Below are positions 43,176 through 53,469 of a stretch of DNA of 64,000 nt, one piece after another. The stretch is from Lamellibrachia satsuma (taxonomy: Eukaryota > Annelida > Polychaeta > Sabellida > Siboglinidae). Positions within the stretch are counted from its first letter, which is position 1. Every line of letters begins with the position of its first letter. Both the position numbers and the translations under genes were made by a program. The notes beneath the pieces were generated by a model. That model was not told the DNA's origin. It searched no databases and saw only the letters and a list, made by a program, of their open reading frames with translations. Location of the stretch: NCBI GenBank assembly GCA_033239005.1, contig BSQZ01000074.1, positions 1,442,027 through 1,506,026 of the forward strand, in the 5' to 3' direction.

Positions 43176-43456
43176 ATGTACTTCGACATGCTAGCTCTAG
43201 TATCCACTACAACATGCTAGCTCTAGTATGCACTACAACATGCTAGCTCTAGTATTCACTACAACATGCTAACTCTATTATGTACTTCGACATGCTAGCA
43301 CTAGTTTCCACTACAACATGCTAGCTCTAGTATGTACTACGACATGCTAGCTCTAGTATGCGCTACAACATGATAGCTCTAGTATGTACTACGGCATGCT
43401 AGCTCTAGTATCCACTACAACATGCTAGCACTAGTATCCATTACAACATGCTTGCT

Positions 43457-43610
43457 CGTTTAAGCAGCTTTTTAATGTGAAATCACCAGTTAAACTAGTA
43501 AATATTTCTAATGTTTGGGCAAACATCAATTTTTGTTAAAATGGAAAAGGTGGAAACTCAAGAATATCCCCATTGGACTTGGTGATAATTCGTAGTTTTA
43601 TATAATATAC
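43457..43610. other. Satellite boundary, non-repetitive AT-rich DNA
   Basis: The last monomers degrade (GCACTAG, CATTACAAC, CTTGCTCG) and the array stops at about 43,456. The next 150 bases are AT-rich with no open frame, repeat or RNA signal that I can recognise. Confidence 0.7.
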
Positions 43611-44087
43611 TGCCCAGATAAAAGTGGCTAAAAGTTACCATACCACAGTACTTTATATTTCATATATTTTTATGAAACACTCACAAAATCATTTTGAAGA
43701 AAATAAATGAATGGAAACATTTCTATAAATGTTAACAACGTGAATATTTAAAAAAGCAAACTTTACAATTAAGACGACAATGTCACGCTACGACATACAT
43801 AATACATAACGAATCCAGTGCGATTTGACATATGAGCTGTCGTGGCTTAGTGGTAGAACGTTCGTTTTGTGTAGCACTATGCACCAGGATCGCCTCAATG
43901 CGTTGGTGCTACTTAGTGTACACAAGGACATACAACTCGACATCCAAACAAACATTGACAGGTACAGCAGGAAGCCCACAAGAAGAATATTTTGCATTAA
44001 TCCTCTGAGCTCTCGTTGAACTGAAGCACACTAGCATGTCTACTTGATGTACAAAACTTTTAGACACTTTTATCTGGTTGGTATGTT
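43611..44087. mobile_element. Decayed foldback/MITE-like element, one arm mostly lost
   Basis: The ends are inverted copies of each other. CAGATAAAAGTGGCTAAAAG near 43,615-43,636 faces its complement near 44,057-44,080, and both abut TA dinucleotides. The interior matches the arms of the larger element at 55,513-56,642: a short stretch related to a CR1 3' end (about 43,680-43,760), the shared words AAGACGACAATGTCAC near 43,772, and a tRNA-like segment at about 43,838-43,905. Compared with that relative, most of one arm is missing. No transposase is encoded, so it is non-autonomous. The terminal repeats and TA flanks would suit a Tc1/mariner-type mobiliser, but that assignment is inference. 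Confidence 0.6.
43838..43905 (+). pseudogene. tRNA-derived (SINE-head-like) relic
   Basis: GGCTTAGTGGTAGAACG at about 43,844-43,860 fits the D-arm/A-box region of a tRNA. The downstream B-box position (CAGGATCGCC) is degenerate, so a working RNA polymerase III promoter is unlikely. Two better-preserved relatives sit in the foldback arms at 55,735-55,804 (+) and 56,345-56,413 (-), and comparison with them makes the tRNA origin convincing. Confidence 0.5.
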
Positions 44088-44270
44088 ATGCTTATTGCGG
44101 CATTACTTCGCTGCACATCCTACAACGCTATTTTCTGTGGTAACCAGACTCGATCGATCTCGCAACCGGAACTCGATAGATCTCGCAGAACTCGATTGAT
44201 TTCGCAGGACTCGACAAGTTTTGCCGTTTCATCACCCTTTTGTCCGCTACGGCGCCGCATACCGCAGTGT
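44088..44270 (-). repeat. Inverted partner of the 55.1-55.5 kb module
   Basis: Read on the minus strand, this segment matches the DNA at about 55,072-55,512. It opens with the shared words GCGGACAAAA, GGTGATGAAACGGCAAAAC, then a short run of GAGTTCTGCGAGA-type units. It closes with GAGTCTGGTTACCAC, TTGTAGGATGTGCAG and GAAGTAATGCCGCAA. Only three or four degenerate ~21-bp units are present here, against a long expanded array at 55 kb. It lies directly against the foldback-type element, the same arrangement as at 55 kb but inverted. Confidence 0.75.
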
Positions 44271-44730
44271 TTACTGTTTCGGACATCCACTATTTTGAGT
44301 CTTACCAGATCTAATTCAATCAATTCTTTCGATGATTACACAAAATACGAACTCTTTTCTTAAATCGACTGCGCACATTACTTAAAGTATTCACATACTA
44401 CATAGGTATATTTGGACATGAAATAATCGGATTCGCGATAGACTAAATCAGTTGCGGTTGGAGTTTTAGGTTATTGCCGCGTGCACAGAAATGGCACAGC
44501 CGCCCAGTGGTGCATCTAGTCGAGTCAATAATGGCGACAATATTCTGACATCAATCGCTCTCACTGACAACATCCTGGAGATACGGCCCAGCTTCTAAAT
44601 ACCGTGACATTTATCTGTTCTCAGTGAACATGTACTGGGAGGCCTTTCTGACATGCCTGTATGTTGGTCGCATATGACACCTTATGTTATATCATGCTGA
44701 AGCAAATTAATATTATTGCACTTAACATAT
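44271..44730. other. No recognised feature
   Basis: This stretch has mixed composition and short frames only, without protein-like sequence, tandem repeat or RNA structure that I can support. Confidence 0.5.
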
Positions 44731-44731
44731 T

Positions 44732-44995
44732 GGTTCCTATTTGTGAGATAGTTTTTAAACCACTTTAGTGCAGTACCCTTTATTCCACAGAATTCAAGTT
44801 TATGTAATAGGATTTGGTGATCAATTGTATCGAAATCCATACTTAGATAAACAAAATGCCCCCTTCATGAACATCATTGATAGTATTAATGATGTTTATG
44901 GCAACCGAGCCAACGCTTTGAGATAACACAGTACTCTTCAGTTACACAAAATGAAGTTAATGGGTTTGTAGACAACACGATAAATTATCCATACC
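44732..44995 (-). pseudogene. LINE reverse-transcriptase fragment
   Basis: Read on the minus strand, 44,740-44,865 encodes FDTIDHQILLHKLEF followed by CGIKGTALKWFKNYL. This is the conserved block of non-LTR reverse transcriptases that follows the first catalytic-aspartate motif (consensus like LSKAFDTIDH). Just upstream, in another frame, comes NIINTINDVHEG, and before it the degenerate counterpart of the QYGFRKG region, so at least one frameshift is present. The usual LSKAF reads LSMDF. Only about 85 codons remain. The missing 5' and 3' parts and the frameshift make it a dead fragment. The clade is CR1/Jockey-like, and a finer assignment is not possible from this length. Confidence 0.8.
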
Positions 44996-45284
44996 AGTCT
45001 GTCAGCCTGTTGCATCACTAATAGCTAGAACAAACAGGTGATTTAGTGGGACCCATTAGTGGAACGAAGAGACAGCGTCCCTGGAGATAGCAACATGATA
45101 GTGCAGTTTTCCTATCAAATAATACTGTCATATTTATTATATATTATCATAATTTATGTAATATCTTATGCAAAGCCTTCCTAGATGCACTTTGTTGACC
45201 TTTCGTTAATAACTATTAATTATGTTTATACCCCTATAAAAAATATATCATCGTATTCTATGGTAAATACAATTTTATTTTGAA
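44996..45284. other. AT-rich DNA without recognised feature
   Basis: Low-GC sequence with several A/T runs. No reading frame, repeat or RNA signal is recognisable. Confidence 0.5.
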
Positions 45285-45568
45285 ACAGGGAAACCATGGC
45301 AAACAATGGTTTAAAGTAAACCATGGTAAACCATAAAAAACATGATAAACCATGGAAACCATGGTAAACTGTGGTGCTTTGTAACAGGGAAACCAAGGTA
45401 AAATACCACGGCGCTTTGAAACAGGTAAACCAGGGTATCCCATAAATTTACCATACACAATATATGAAAAAGCATGGTCTACCACCGTTTACCATGTAAT
45501 GTCATAGTATACCATGGTTTACCATGTAATATAGTTAAATACCATGGTGTGCCGTGTGATTACATGGT
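45285..45568. repeat. Degenerate CCATGG/TTTACC repeat with opposing orientations
   Basis: The words AAACCATGGTAAACC and variants recur about every 12-20 bases in the left part (45,290-45,380). GTTTACCATG dominates in the right part (45,485-45,545), so the two halves are in opposite orientation and can pair. Three copies of TTTGAAACAGGGAAACC-like sequence at about 45,280, 45,380 and 45,417 mark a longer unit. The translated frames here (YHGLPC repeats) are by-products of the repeat. Confidence 0.7.
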
Positions 45569-46661
<1,093 letters not shown>

Positions 46662-47571
46662 CATTCCCGTTGGTTTGGTTGATACGTATCTGTTATTTCG
46701 CCAGGGGTAACACATCGCGAGCTAATCATTTGTCAAATGGTCAGCGTCACTTGTGTCAGTTACCAGTGGCCTATCTCTCTCATGCAACTAACTGTAATCT
46801 CACGCACATTGGTGAATCTCACACATATTGGTCAATATAACACATATTGCCCGTTTCAACAAAACAGTAATACAAAATTTAATATAAACGCTAATTTCCG
46901 TGCACGTGTTCATACAGACGTTATTTCCATGCACGTGCTGATAGCGCAGAGCGTCCTTGGGATCATCGAGTTTATTCTTACCATTGTAGGTGCTGTTTGA
47001 CAATTCTCCCTGCCAAAGAGTGATCCTGGTATATAGGTTTGGTTGGCGTGTGTGTAAAGTCGTCTGATATCAGTTAAGTCTTTGAATCTAATAATAATAA
47101 AAAGTACTACACGTCTTAAATCAACGTTTCCTTATCAGTGAACACATTTTAAAACCAAACTATTGAAGTGTACATGTTCCGTATTTTAATAAACCGCTAC
47201 AGCATACGTAAATGAAATAGTCAATTTATAAACGCTTTCCAGTGTAGATTAAAGTGCTCTCCTTACTAGAAGTGCTACCACGTGGTGTCATGTTAGTAAA
47301 TTATACACCTCTTGTTGACATTTCAGAGTTTGGATCCGCCAATGATCTCACGCCCATGGTTTCCCGACGCAACGTGGCAGCTATGCTATCACATAATGCC
47401 AACTACCTTCGTGACGCCCTTTATTGATATTCTAATGCGATGTTACCGTATGAAATACCGCCCGCAGTGTCAGGACGTCATTCAGTGACACATTGCTTTG
47501 GCGGTTTTTCATCCGACTGCATCAGCATCAGCGGGACTGTGAGATAGTGACATCCCAGCTGAAGAGCGAAG
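46662..47571 (+). other. Upstream region of the candidate signal-peptide exon
   Basis: This is non-repetitive DNA with no clear exon. Near 46,797-46,850 the word CACATATTGG and close variants occur three times. No TATA box at a convincing distance from the candidate start codon was found. If the exon at 47,572 is real, its 5' untranslated region and promoter should lie here. Confidence 0.4.
46895..46940 (+). promoter_or_regulatory. Tandem palindromic E-boxes (CACGTG)
   Basis: CACGTG occurs at 46,903-46,908 and again at 46,932-46,937, each inside the longer direct repeat ATTTCCRTGCACGTGYT. CACGTG is the class-B E-box bound by bHLH or bHLH-ZIP factors such as the MYC, USF and CLOCK families. 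The duplication of the flanks as well as the core is unlikely by chance in AT-rich DNA. Whether it regulates the exon 640 bp downstream is unproven. Confidence 0.3.
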
Positions 47572-47686
47572 ATGCCGCGGCGCTGTTCGAACAAGCCGAT
47601 TCGTCCACCGCCTCTGCCACCACCCGGGCTTCTGCTTCGAGTTCTGCTCTTGGCATGGGTCAGCTTCTGGGCTACCAACTCAGAAG
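47572..47686 (+). CDS. Candidate first coding exon with signal peptide (partial gene)
   Basis: Starting from ATG at 47,572 the exon encodes 38 residues plus one base. It has a basic start (MPRRCSNK), a Pro-rich linker (residues 9-19), a hydrophobic core LLLRVLLLAWVSFWA at about residues 20-34, then TNSE. This is the n/h/c layout of a secretory signal peptide, with a plausible cleavage after the Ala of FWA. The exon ends CAGAAG|GTAAGT, a canonical 5' splice site, leaving phase 1, the phase often seen just after signal peptides. The start has an A at -3 (GCGAAGATGC), and the exon is much richer in GC than its surroundings. An overlapping frame from 47,493 is also open but encodes nothing recognisable. 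No downstream exon is convincingly visible, so the mature protein (secreted or type I membrane) is unknown. A chance frame remains possible. Confidence 0.5.
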
Positions 47687-47692
47687 GTAAGT
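47684..47692 (+). promoter_or_regulatory. Canonical 5' splice donor AAG|GTAAGT
   Basis: GT at 47,687 starts GTAAGT, the complementary match to U1 snRNA. It closes the candidate signal-peptide exon in phase 1, and the frame would hit a TAG two codons later if it were not spliced. Confidence 0.5.
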
Positions 47693-47838
47693 AGTTTATA
47701 TTAGTCGAATGTTATTTAACCTGTCAAAGTGTTCTGGTAAAACTAGGCCCTAATCATCGTCATGATCAGGCTCGACTAGCAATGATGGGCGCCGTCAGTT
47801 GCGAAGTCAATGGTTTATGATACTCCAGCTCTTGGAGG

Positions 47839-47847
47839 TAATATATA

Positions 47848-47897
<50 letters not shown>
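47839..47897. repeat. (TA)n microsatellite
   Basis: An alternating AT run of about 58 bases with one TT interruption near 47,850. Confidence 0.97.
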
Positions 47898-47899
<2 letters not shown>

Positions 47900-48187
47900 C
47901 AAATCACTTCGGTTCGTACCTTTTACGATCATATATAACACATTTGCTCAAACGTGTTCGCACGTGATCGACAATTCGTGTTGCGGAGTCAGCTATAACA
48001 ACGATTCTCATTTGTTAGCTGGTTAGCAGGGTTTCGTATATTTAAAATGCCCCAATTATTTTCATCCACATTTACGTTGTAATACTTTGTTTCTAACTTT
48101 CTTACTGCAGAATGTTTACCATCAGACATTGTATGAAACGTAATTTGGGAGAACAATAAATTTGTCTGCCTTTTATTGCCGTCAAAA

Positions 48188-48849
<662 letters not shown>

Positions 48850-49520
48850 ACATACATGGACGAATAATATAACATGGGGGGTGCTGTACTAGGTAGAACC
48901 ACACAAGAAAAGGACTTAGGAGTAACATTTAGTGCTGACATGAAAGTTTCAGAGCTATGTGGGATTGCTGCTTCGAAAGGAAATCAAATTCTAGGGTTAA
49001 TTAGGAGAACTATCACGTATAAGGAGAAACAGCTAATTGTACCCCTGTACAAAGCAATAGTTAGACCACATTTGGAGTATTGTATTCAAGCATGGAGGCC
49101 ATATCGTAAAAAGGACATAGACAACATAGAAAGAATACAACTAAGAGCAACTAAAATTATTCCAGAATTGAGAGACCTTAGTTATGAAAGTCGCTTATTA
49201 CAATGTGGTTTGACAACAATAGAGACCAGGAGACTAAGAGGAGACCAAATAGAAGTGTTTAAAATAGTGAATGGTTGTGAGGATAGGAATATCTTCTTCA
49301 AACTTAAAGAAGGCAGTAGAACCATAGGGCACAAGGCAGCATTAGTCAAGGAGCAGTGTAGTTTGGACATGAGAAAGTAGTCTTTCTCACAGAGGGTGAT
49401 AAATGAATAGAACAAACTGCCAAATGATTGTGTTAATGCTAGCCAATGGCTTCCTTGTCCACTTGCCATCTGGAACTTGTTGTTTGGGATGACAATCTGG
49501 TTAAATCTTGTTAAAGGTGA
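48850..49520 (+). mobile_element. CR1-type LINE, 5'-truncated 3' end with broken ORF2
   Basis: An open frame (48,868-49,377) encodes the region downstream of the catalytic motif in CR1-family reverse transcriptases. It reads YNMGGAVLGRTTQEKDLGVT, then KGNQILGLIRRTI, LYKAIVRPHLEYCIQAW, IERIQLRATK and LQCGLTTIETRRLRGDQ. The polymerase core upstream is absent, consistent with the 5' truncation usual in LINE copies. Two in-frame TAG codons (49,378 and 49,408) interrupt the conserved end; the second stands where the other copy has the Trp of INEWNKL. The frame then jumps from NAS straight to QWLPCPLAIW. The copy at 63,788-64,000 (-) has 29 more codons between these blocks, so this one carries an 87-base in-frame deletion. 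Inactive. Confidence 0.92.
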
Positions 49521-50048
49521 AATCGACATTACTGTGCTGATCGAGTGTCTCGGGTAGAGACAGCCGCAAGTCGCACTAGCGCGTCAGCTATATACACTAC
49601 ATGGGCGGATCTATACCCTGAAAAGAGGGTGCCCAATTTCCCAACAGGACACCAGGAAGAAGCACATTTATGTATCCAAATTCCCATCAGTGCATGCGTG
49701 CGTGCGTGCGTACGTGTGAATTGCGGTAAAACATATAAACCAAATCGCACTAATCCTTTTCCTAATTCATGAGTGACCACCTATAGCGCATCATAGCAAT
49801 GAAACCATAATGTTCTCGAAAGGTCCATCGACTGATTGGTGCGACTGGTCTCGGACACCAACTATTTGATCATGCTTTCGCGCTTCTGTTGCCGCTTTGG
49901 GGAGAAGAAGAAACCATAACTGCCGAAAGCATGCCGGAAGCTTCCTCGATGCACACGTTCACTACACGATTATTCATACTTCGGAAGTCGAAACTGAACT
50001 TCATTACAAAGTGTAGAAGAAAAACTAAAAACAATCGCATTTCAGACA
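49521..50048. other. Non-repetitive DNA with a short GTGC microsatellite
   Basis: No supported gene. CGTGCGTGCGTGCGTACGTG lies at about 49,698-49,717. The remaining frames are not protein-like. Confidence 0.5.
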
Positions 50049-51690
50049 TTTTAATCTTCAGCTGGATCTGGTCCCCGACGACGGCAATCAGTTCGTTCCG
50101 TAATATCTATCCTGTATTGTGTCGCCTGTTGAGGACCTCATTTAATCTTCAGCTGGATCTGGTCCCCGATGACGGCAATCAGTTCGTTCTGTAATATCTA
50201 TCATGTATTGTGTCGCCTGTTGAGGAGAACATTTAATCTTCAGCTGGACCATGTCCCTGATGACGGCAATCAGTTTGTTCTGTAATATCTATAATGTATT
50301 GTGTCGCCTGTTGAGGATAACTTTTAATCTTCAGCTGGATCTGGTCCCCAATTATGGCAATCAGTTCGTTCTGTAATATCTATCATGTATTGTGTCGCCT
50401 GTTGAGGAGAACATTTAATCTTCAGCTGGATCTGGTCCCCGATGACGGCAATCAGTTCGTTCTGTGATATATATCATGTATTTTGTCGCTTGTTGAGGAG
50501 AACATTTAATATTCAGCTGGATCTGGTCCCCAATGACGGCAATCAGTTCGTTCTGTAATATCTATCATGTATTGTGTCGCCTGTTGAGGAGAACATTTAA
50601 TCTTCAGCTGGATCTGGTCCCCGATGACGGCAATCAGTTCGTTCTGTAATATCCATCATGTATTGTGTCGCCTGTTGAGGAGAACATTTAATCTTCAGCT
50701 GGATCTGGTCCCCAATGACGGCAATCAGTTCGTTCTGTAATATCTATCATGTATTGTGTCGCCTGTTGAGGAGAACATTTAATCTTCAGCTGGACCATGT
50801 CCCTGATGCCGGCAATCAGTTCGTTCTGTAATATCTATCATGTATTGTGTCGCCTGTTGAGGAGAACATTTAATCTTCAGCTGGACCACGTCCCTGATGA
50901 CGGCAATCAGCTCGTTCTGTAATAACTATCATGTATTGTGTCGCCTGTTGAGGAGAACATTTAATCTTCAGCTGGATCAGGTTCCCGATGACAGCAATCA
51001 GTTCGTTCTGTAATATCTATCATGTATTGTGTCGCCTGTTGAGGAGAACATTTAATCTTCAGCTGGACCATGTCCCTGATGCCGGCAACCAGTTCGTTCT
51101 GTAATATCTATCATGTATTGTGTCGCCTGTTGAGGAGAACATTTAATCTTCAGCTGGATCTGGTCCCCGATGACCGCAATCAGTTCGTTGTGTAATATCT
51201 ATCATGTATTGTGTCGCCTGTTGAGGAGAACATTTAATCTTCAGCTGGACCATGTCCCTGATGCCGGCAATCAGTTCGTTCTGTAATATCTATCATGTAT
51301 TGTGTCGCCTGTTGAGGAGAACATTTAATCTTCAGCTGGACCACGTCCCTGATGACGGCAATCAGCTCGTTCTGTAATAACTATCATGTATTGTGTCGCC
51401 TGTTGAGGAGAACATTTAATCTTCAGCTGGATCAGGTTCCCGATGACAGCAATCAGTTCGTTCTGTAATATCTATCATGTATTGTGTCGCCTGTTGAGGA
51501 GAACATTTAATCTTCAGCTGGACCATGTCCCTGATGCCGGCAATCAGTTCGTTCTGTAATATCTATCATGTATTGTGTCGCCTGTTGAGGAGAACATTTA
51601 ATCTTCCGCTGGATCAGGTCCCTGATGACGGCAATCAGTTTGTTCTGTAATATCTATCATGTATTGTGTCGCAAAGTGCGCCTTGTTGAG
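50049..51690. repeat. 91-bp minisatellite, 18 copies
   Basis: The word GGCAATCAGTTCGTTCTGTA recurs every 91 bp without a single length change, from 50,082 to 51,629. Other constant words are TTTAATCTTCAGCTGGA and ATTGTGTCGCCTGTTGAGGA. Units differ by point changes in the middle (GATCTGGTCCCCGATGACGG, GACCATGTCCCTGATGCCGG, GACCACGTCCCTGATGACGG, GATCAGGTTCCCGATGACAG). Units 9-12 and 14-17 show the same A-B-C-A order, a 455-bp (five-unit) duplication. The period is not a multiple of three and frames close quickly, so it is not a coding repeat. A diverged nineteenth unit continues to about 51,735. Confidence 0.95.
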
Positions 51691-51709
51691 GAGAATATTC
51701 AAATTGCAG

Positions 51710-51855
51710 TGATTCTCATCAGTGTTGAGATCGGTGACATCGTCACGGTGGCTCCTCTAGGCAAGATTCTACGTTTCAAACAGAAAAATCACCTTTATTA
51801 CGGGCTGCAACTTAAGGCGACTTTCTCTCACACGTGTTTGCTAGCATGTCAATAA
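51710..51855 (+). CDS. Possible terminal exon (speculative)
   Basis: After CAG at 51,707-51,709 a frame runs to TAA at 51,853, encoding ILISVEIGDIVTVAPLGK and further to CLLACQ. Entry in phase 1 fits the donor at 47,687. AATAAA (51,851-51,856) overlaps the stop codon, as in compact 3' ends. Against it: the stretch before CAG is a diverged 91-bp repeat unit with no pyrimidine tract, the polyadenylation signal leaves almost no 3' untranslated region, and the peptide matches no family I know. It is listed only because phase and codon composition are compatible. Confidence 0.15.
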
Positions 51856-52689
51856 ATGCTGTCTGTGCAGGTTTGTTTGTTTTTACACCAGAGAAACTTG
51901 TATAATTTTGACGCGATGAAAAAATATGTTTAGAATAAAGGGGAGTGTCCGGGCACCGGATGAACACCGTCTGGATCGGCCCACGTACTAGTCCCATTAG
52001 TGGACAGCTGCTATCGTGTTATTAATAAATTATCACCACCAGTATGTCTCAAAACTGAGCGGTTATTTTTTTTATTACACAACCATGTCCCTGATCAGAA
52101 TATTGTTAATTACTCCTGATTTCAGCGCAAAACGTATTCCGTCGGTAAATCTCCGATCCGCTAATGTGCCCGACCGAATGCAGGCCTTCTTCGCTATCCA
52201 AACATAACTTTCTGCCAGCTTTTGTCGCAGATTCGAATCACATAAAAAGCGTACGGTAACAGGATGTATTCGTACACTTTTTGATATGCAACAAGCTGTG
52301 TGGTGTTACTTATTAGCAATTTAATTTCATGAACCAAACCACACTTTAACTAGACACGTTAATATAGTACTCAGTGGTGATTGCATGAACATTCTCAACA
52401 AGCAGTGGGTGTTTCGCAACAGTGGCGCCACACGGTGGGCCGAAAACCAACCGATGACGATCGCGTCGAGGCTATTCCATGTTTATAGCAAATTCGATAA
52501 TACCGCATACTCCATGTTTGCACTATGTTATGAATTATTACCCGGAAATTAAGCAAACGCAAATTAAATGCAATATATACTATGCCGTTCAAATTGGTTC
52601 CATTTGTTGATGATATTAGCGAAATCGTATACATATACTCTCGGTACTGCGAAACTAGTGGAAGCCGAGACGGCGACGGCGTGTCGATT
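51856..52689. other. No recognised feature
   Basis: Mixed unique-looking DNA. Frames of about 60 codons occur on both strands, without protein-like composition. Confidence 0.5.
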
Positions 52690-53202
52690 TGTCAATCAAT
52701 CAATCAATGTGAGTTTATTTGGTTACTCATTTACAATGTTGTTACAGGTATAATCATAAATAATTTGATTGAGTAAATCAGGAGATTCTCTGGAAACCCC
52801 AAGGGGCTTATTGCGAGAACACTGATGATTGCGTATAGTAATCTTGTCATGGAATGATGCTGCAAGTTGGCAATTATGTTAATAATACTAGATATGAAGC
52901 AAATAAAAATTACAGTTGGCTTCTTAATCCAGCAAACTAGTACAATCTAAAGACTTGTTAATTGAACAATATAGTGAATATTCGTTAGTATATGCAAAAC
53001 ATAATGTTAATAATAGTAAATGTGACGCATATAGAAAATTACAAGTAGTTGTAATCCATCATTCTAGCACAATATAACAACGTGATGCCAAAAACTAGTT
53101 GAACAATATAGTGATGATTCGTTAGTATATAAAACATAAATAAATAAATAAAAAAACCAACATCGTTAGCAGGTTAAGCCCGAATCAAGTCTAAATGGGA
53201 AA

Positions 53203-53469
53203 TTAGGACATTTTGCAATATGATGAGAGCAGGCGTTGTTTTAACTTGTTTTTAAATTGGTTTTCTGATGTAGAATTATGTATGTGCTCCGGTATGGAAT
53301 TCCAGAACAAGGGCCCAGAGTATTTCATTGTAAATTTCCGTGTGTTTGTCCGTGCTTCGTGCATAAAGTAATCACTGCTGTTCCTAGTATTGTGATTGTG
53401 GATTTCAATATTCCTTTGAAATAGTGTTGAGATGCTGTTTGGAAGTGCTTGACGAGAATGCTTGTACAT
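53203..53469 (-). pseudogene. LINE ORF2 C-terminal segment
   Basis: This 88-codon frame carries the conserved LINE C-terminal pattern: NIEIHNHNTRNSSDYF, RTNTRKFTMKYSGPLFWNSI and FKNKLKQRLL near the stop. The start Met is simply internal; upstream codons continue the thumb sequence (DIYKLQLGLL) after an in-frame stop. It belongs to the same element as the reverse-transcriptase core at 54,004-54,632. Confidence 0.88.

Larger units (their letters stand above)
1..43456. repeat. Giant 26-bp satellite array (about 1,670 copies)
   Basis: The whole segment is a head-to-tail array of a 26-bp monomer. Its first half is nearly constant (CATGCTAGCTCTA) and its second half is variable, most often GTATGTACTACAA. 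Other common second halves are GTATCCACTACAA, GTATGCACTACAA, GTATGTACTACGA, TTATGTACTTCGA, GTATGCGCTACAA and GTATGTACTACGG. The array is already in phase at base 1, so it extends left of the window, and it stops at about 43,456. The period is not a multiple of three and the constant half carries two TAG triplets, so no long reading frame survives on either strand; I see no coding role. Monomer GC is about 38%. Arrays this long are typical of centromeric, pericentromeric, subtelomeric or sex-chromosome heterochromatin, but nothing here decides between these. No telomere hexamers are present. I do not recognise the monomer as a named satellite. Confidence 0.98.

Noticed and set aside
1..43456. 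CRISPR array reading of the tandem repeat
   Set aside because: Monomers abut with no unique spacers, there are no cas genes, and the setting is eukaryotic.
1..43456. Telomere repeat
   Set aside because: The 26-bp unit has no G-rich strand and no TTAGGG-type hexamers are present.
43825..44363. Three short frames (64-91 codons) at the satellite edge
   Set aside because: They cross the tRNA-like relic and the minisatellite-like module, and none is protein-like.
47493..47690. 65-codon frame overlapping the signal-peptide exon
   Set aside because: Ala/Ser-rich and without features. The frame starting at 47,572 has a coherent signal sequence and the donor site.
49889..50194. 101-codon frame entering the 91-bp repeat
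   Set aside because: Half of it is repeat sequence, and the frame is lost after two units because 91 is not divisible by three.
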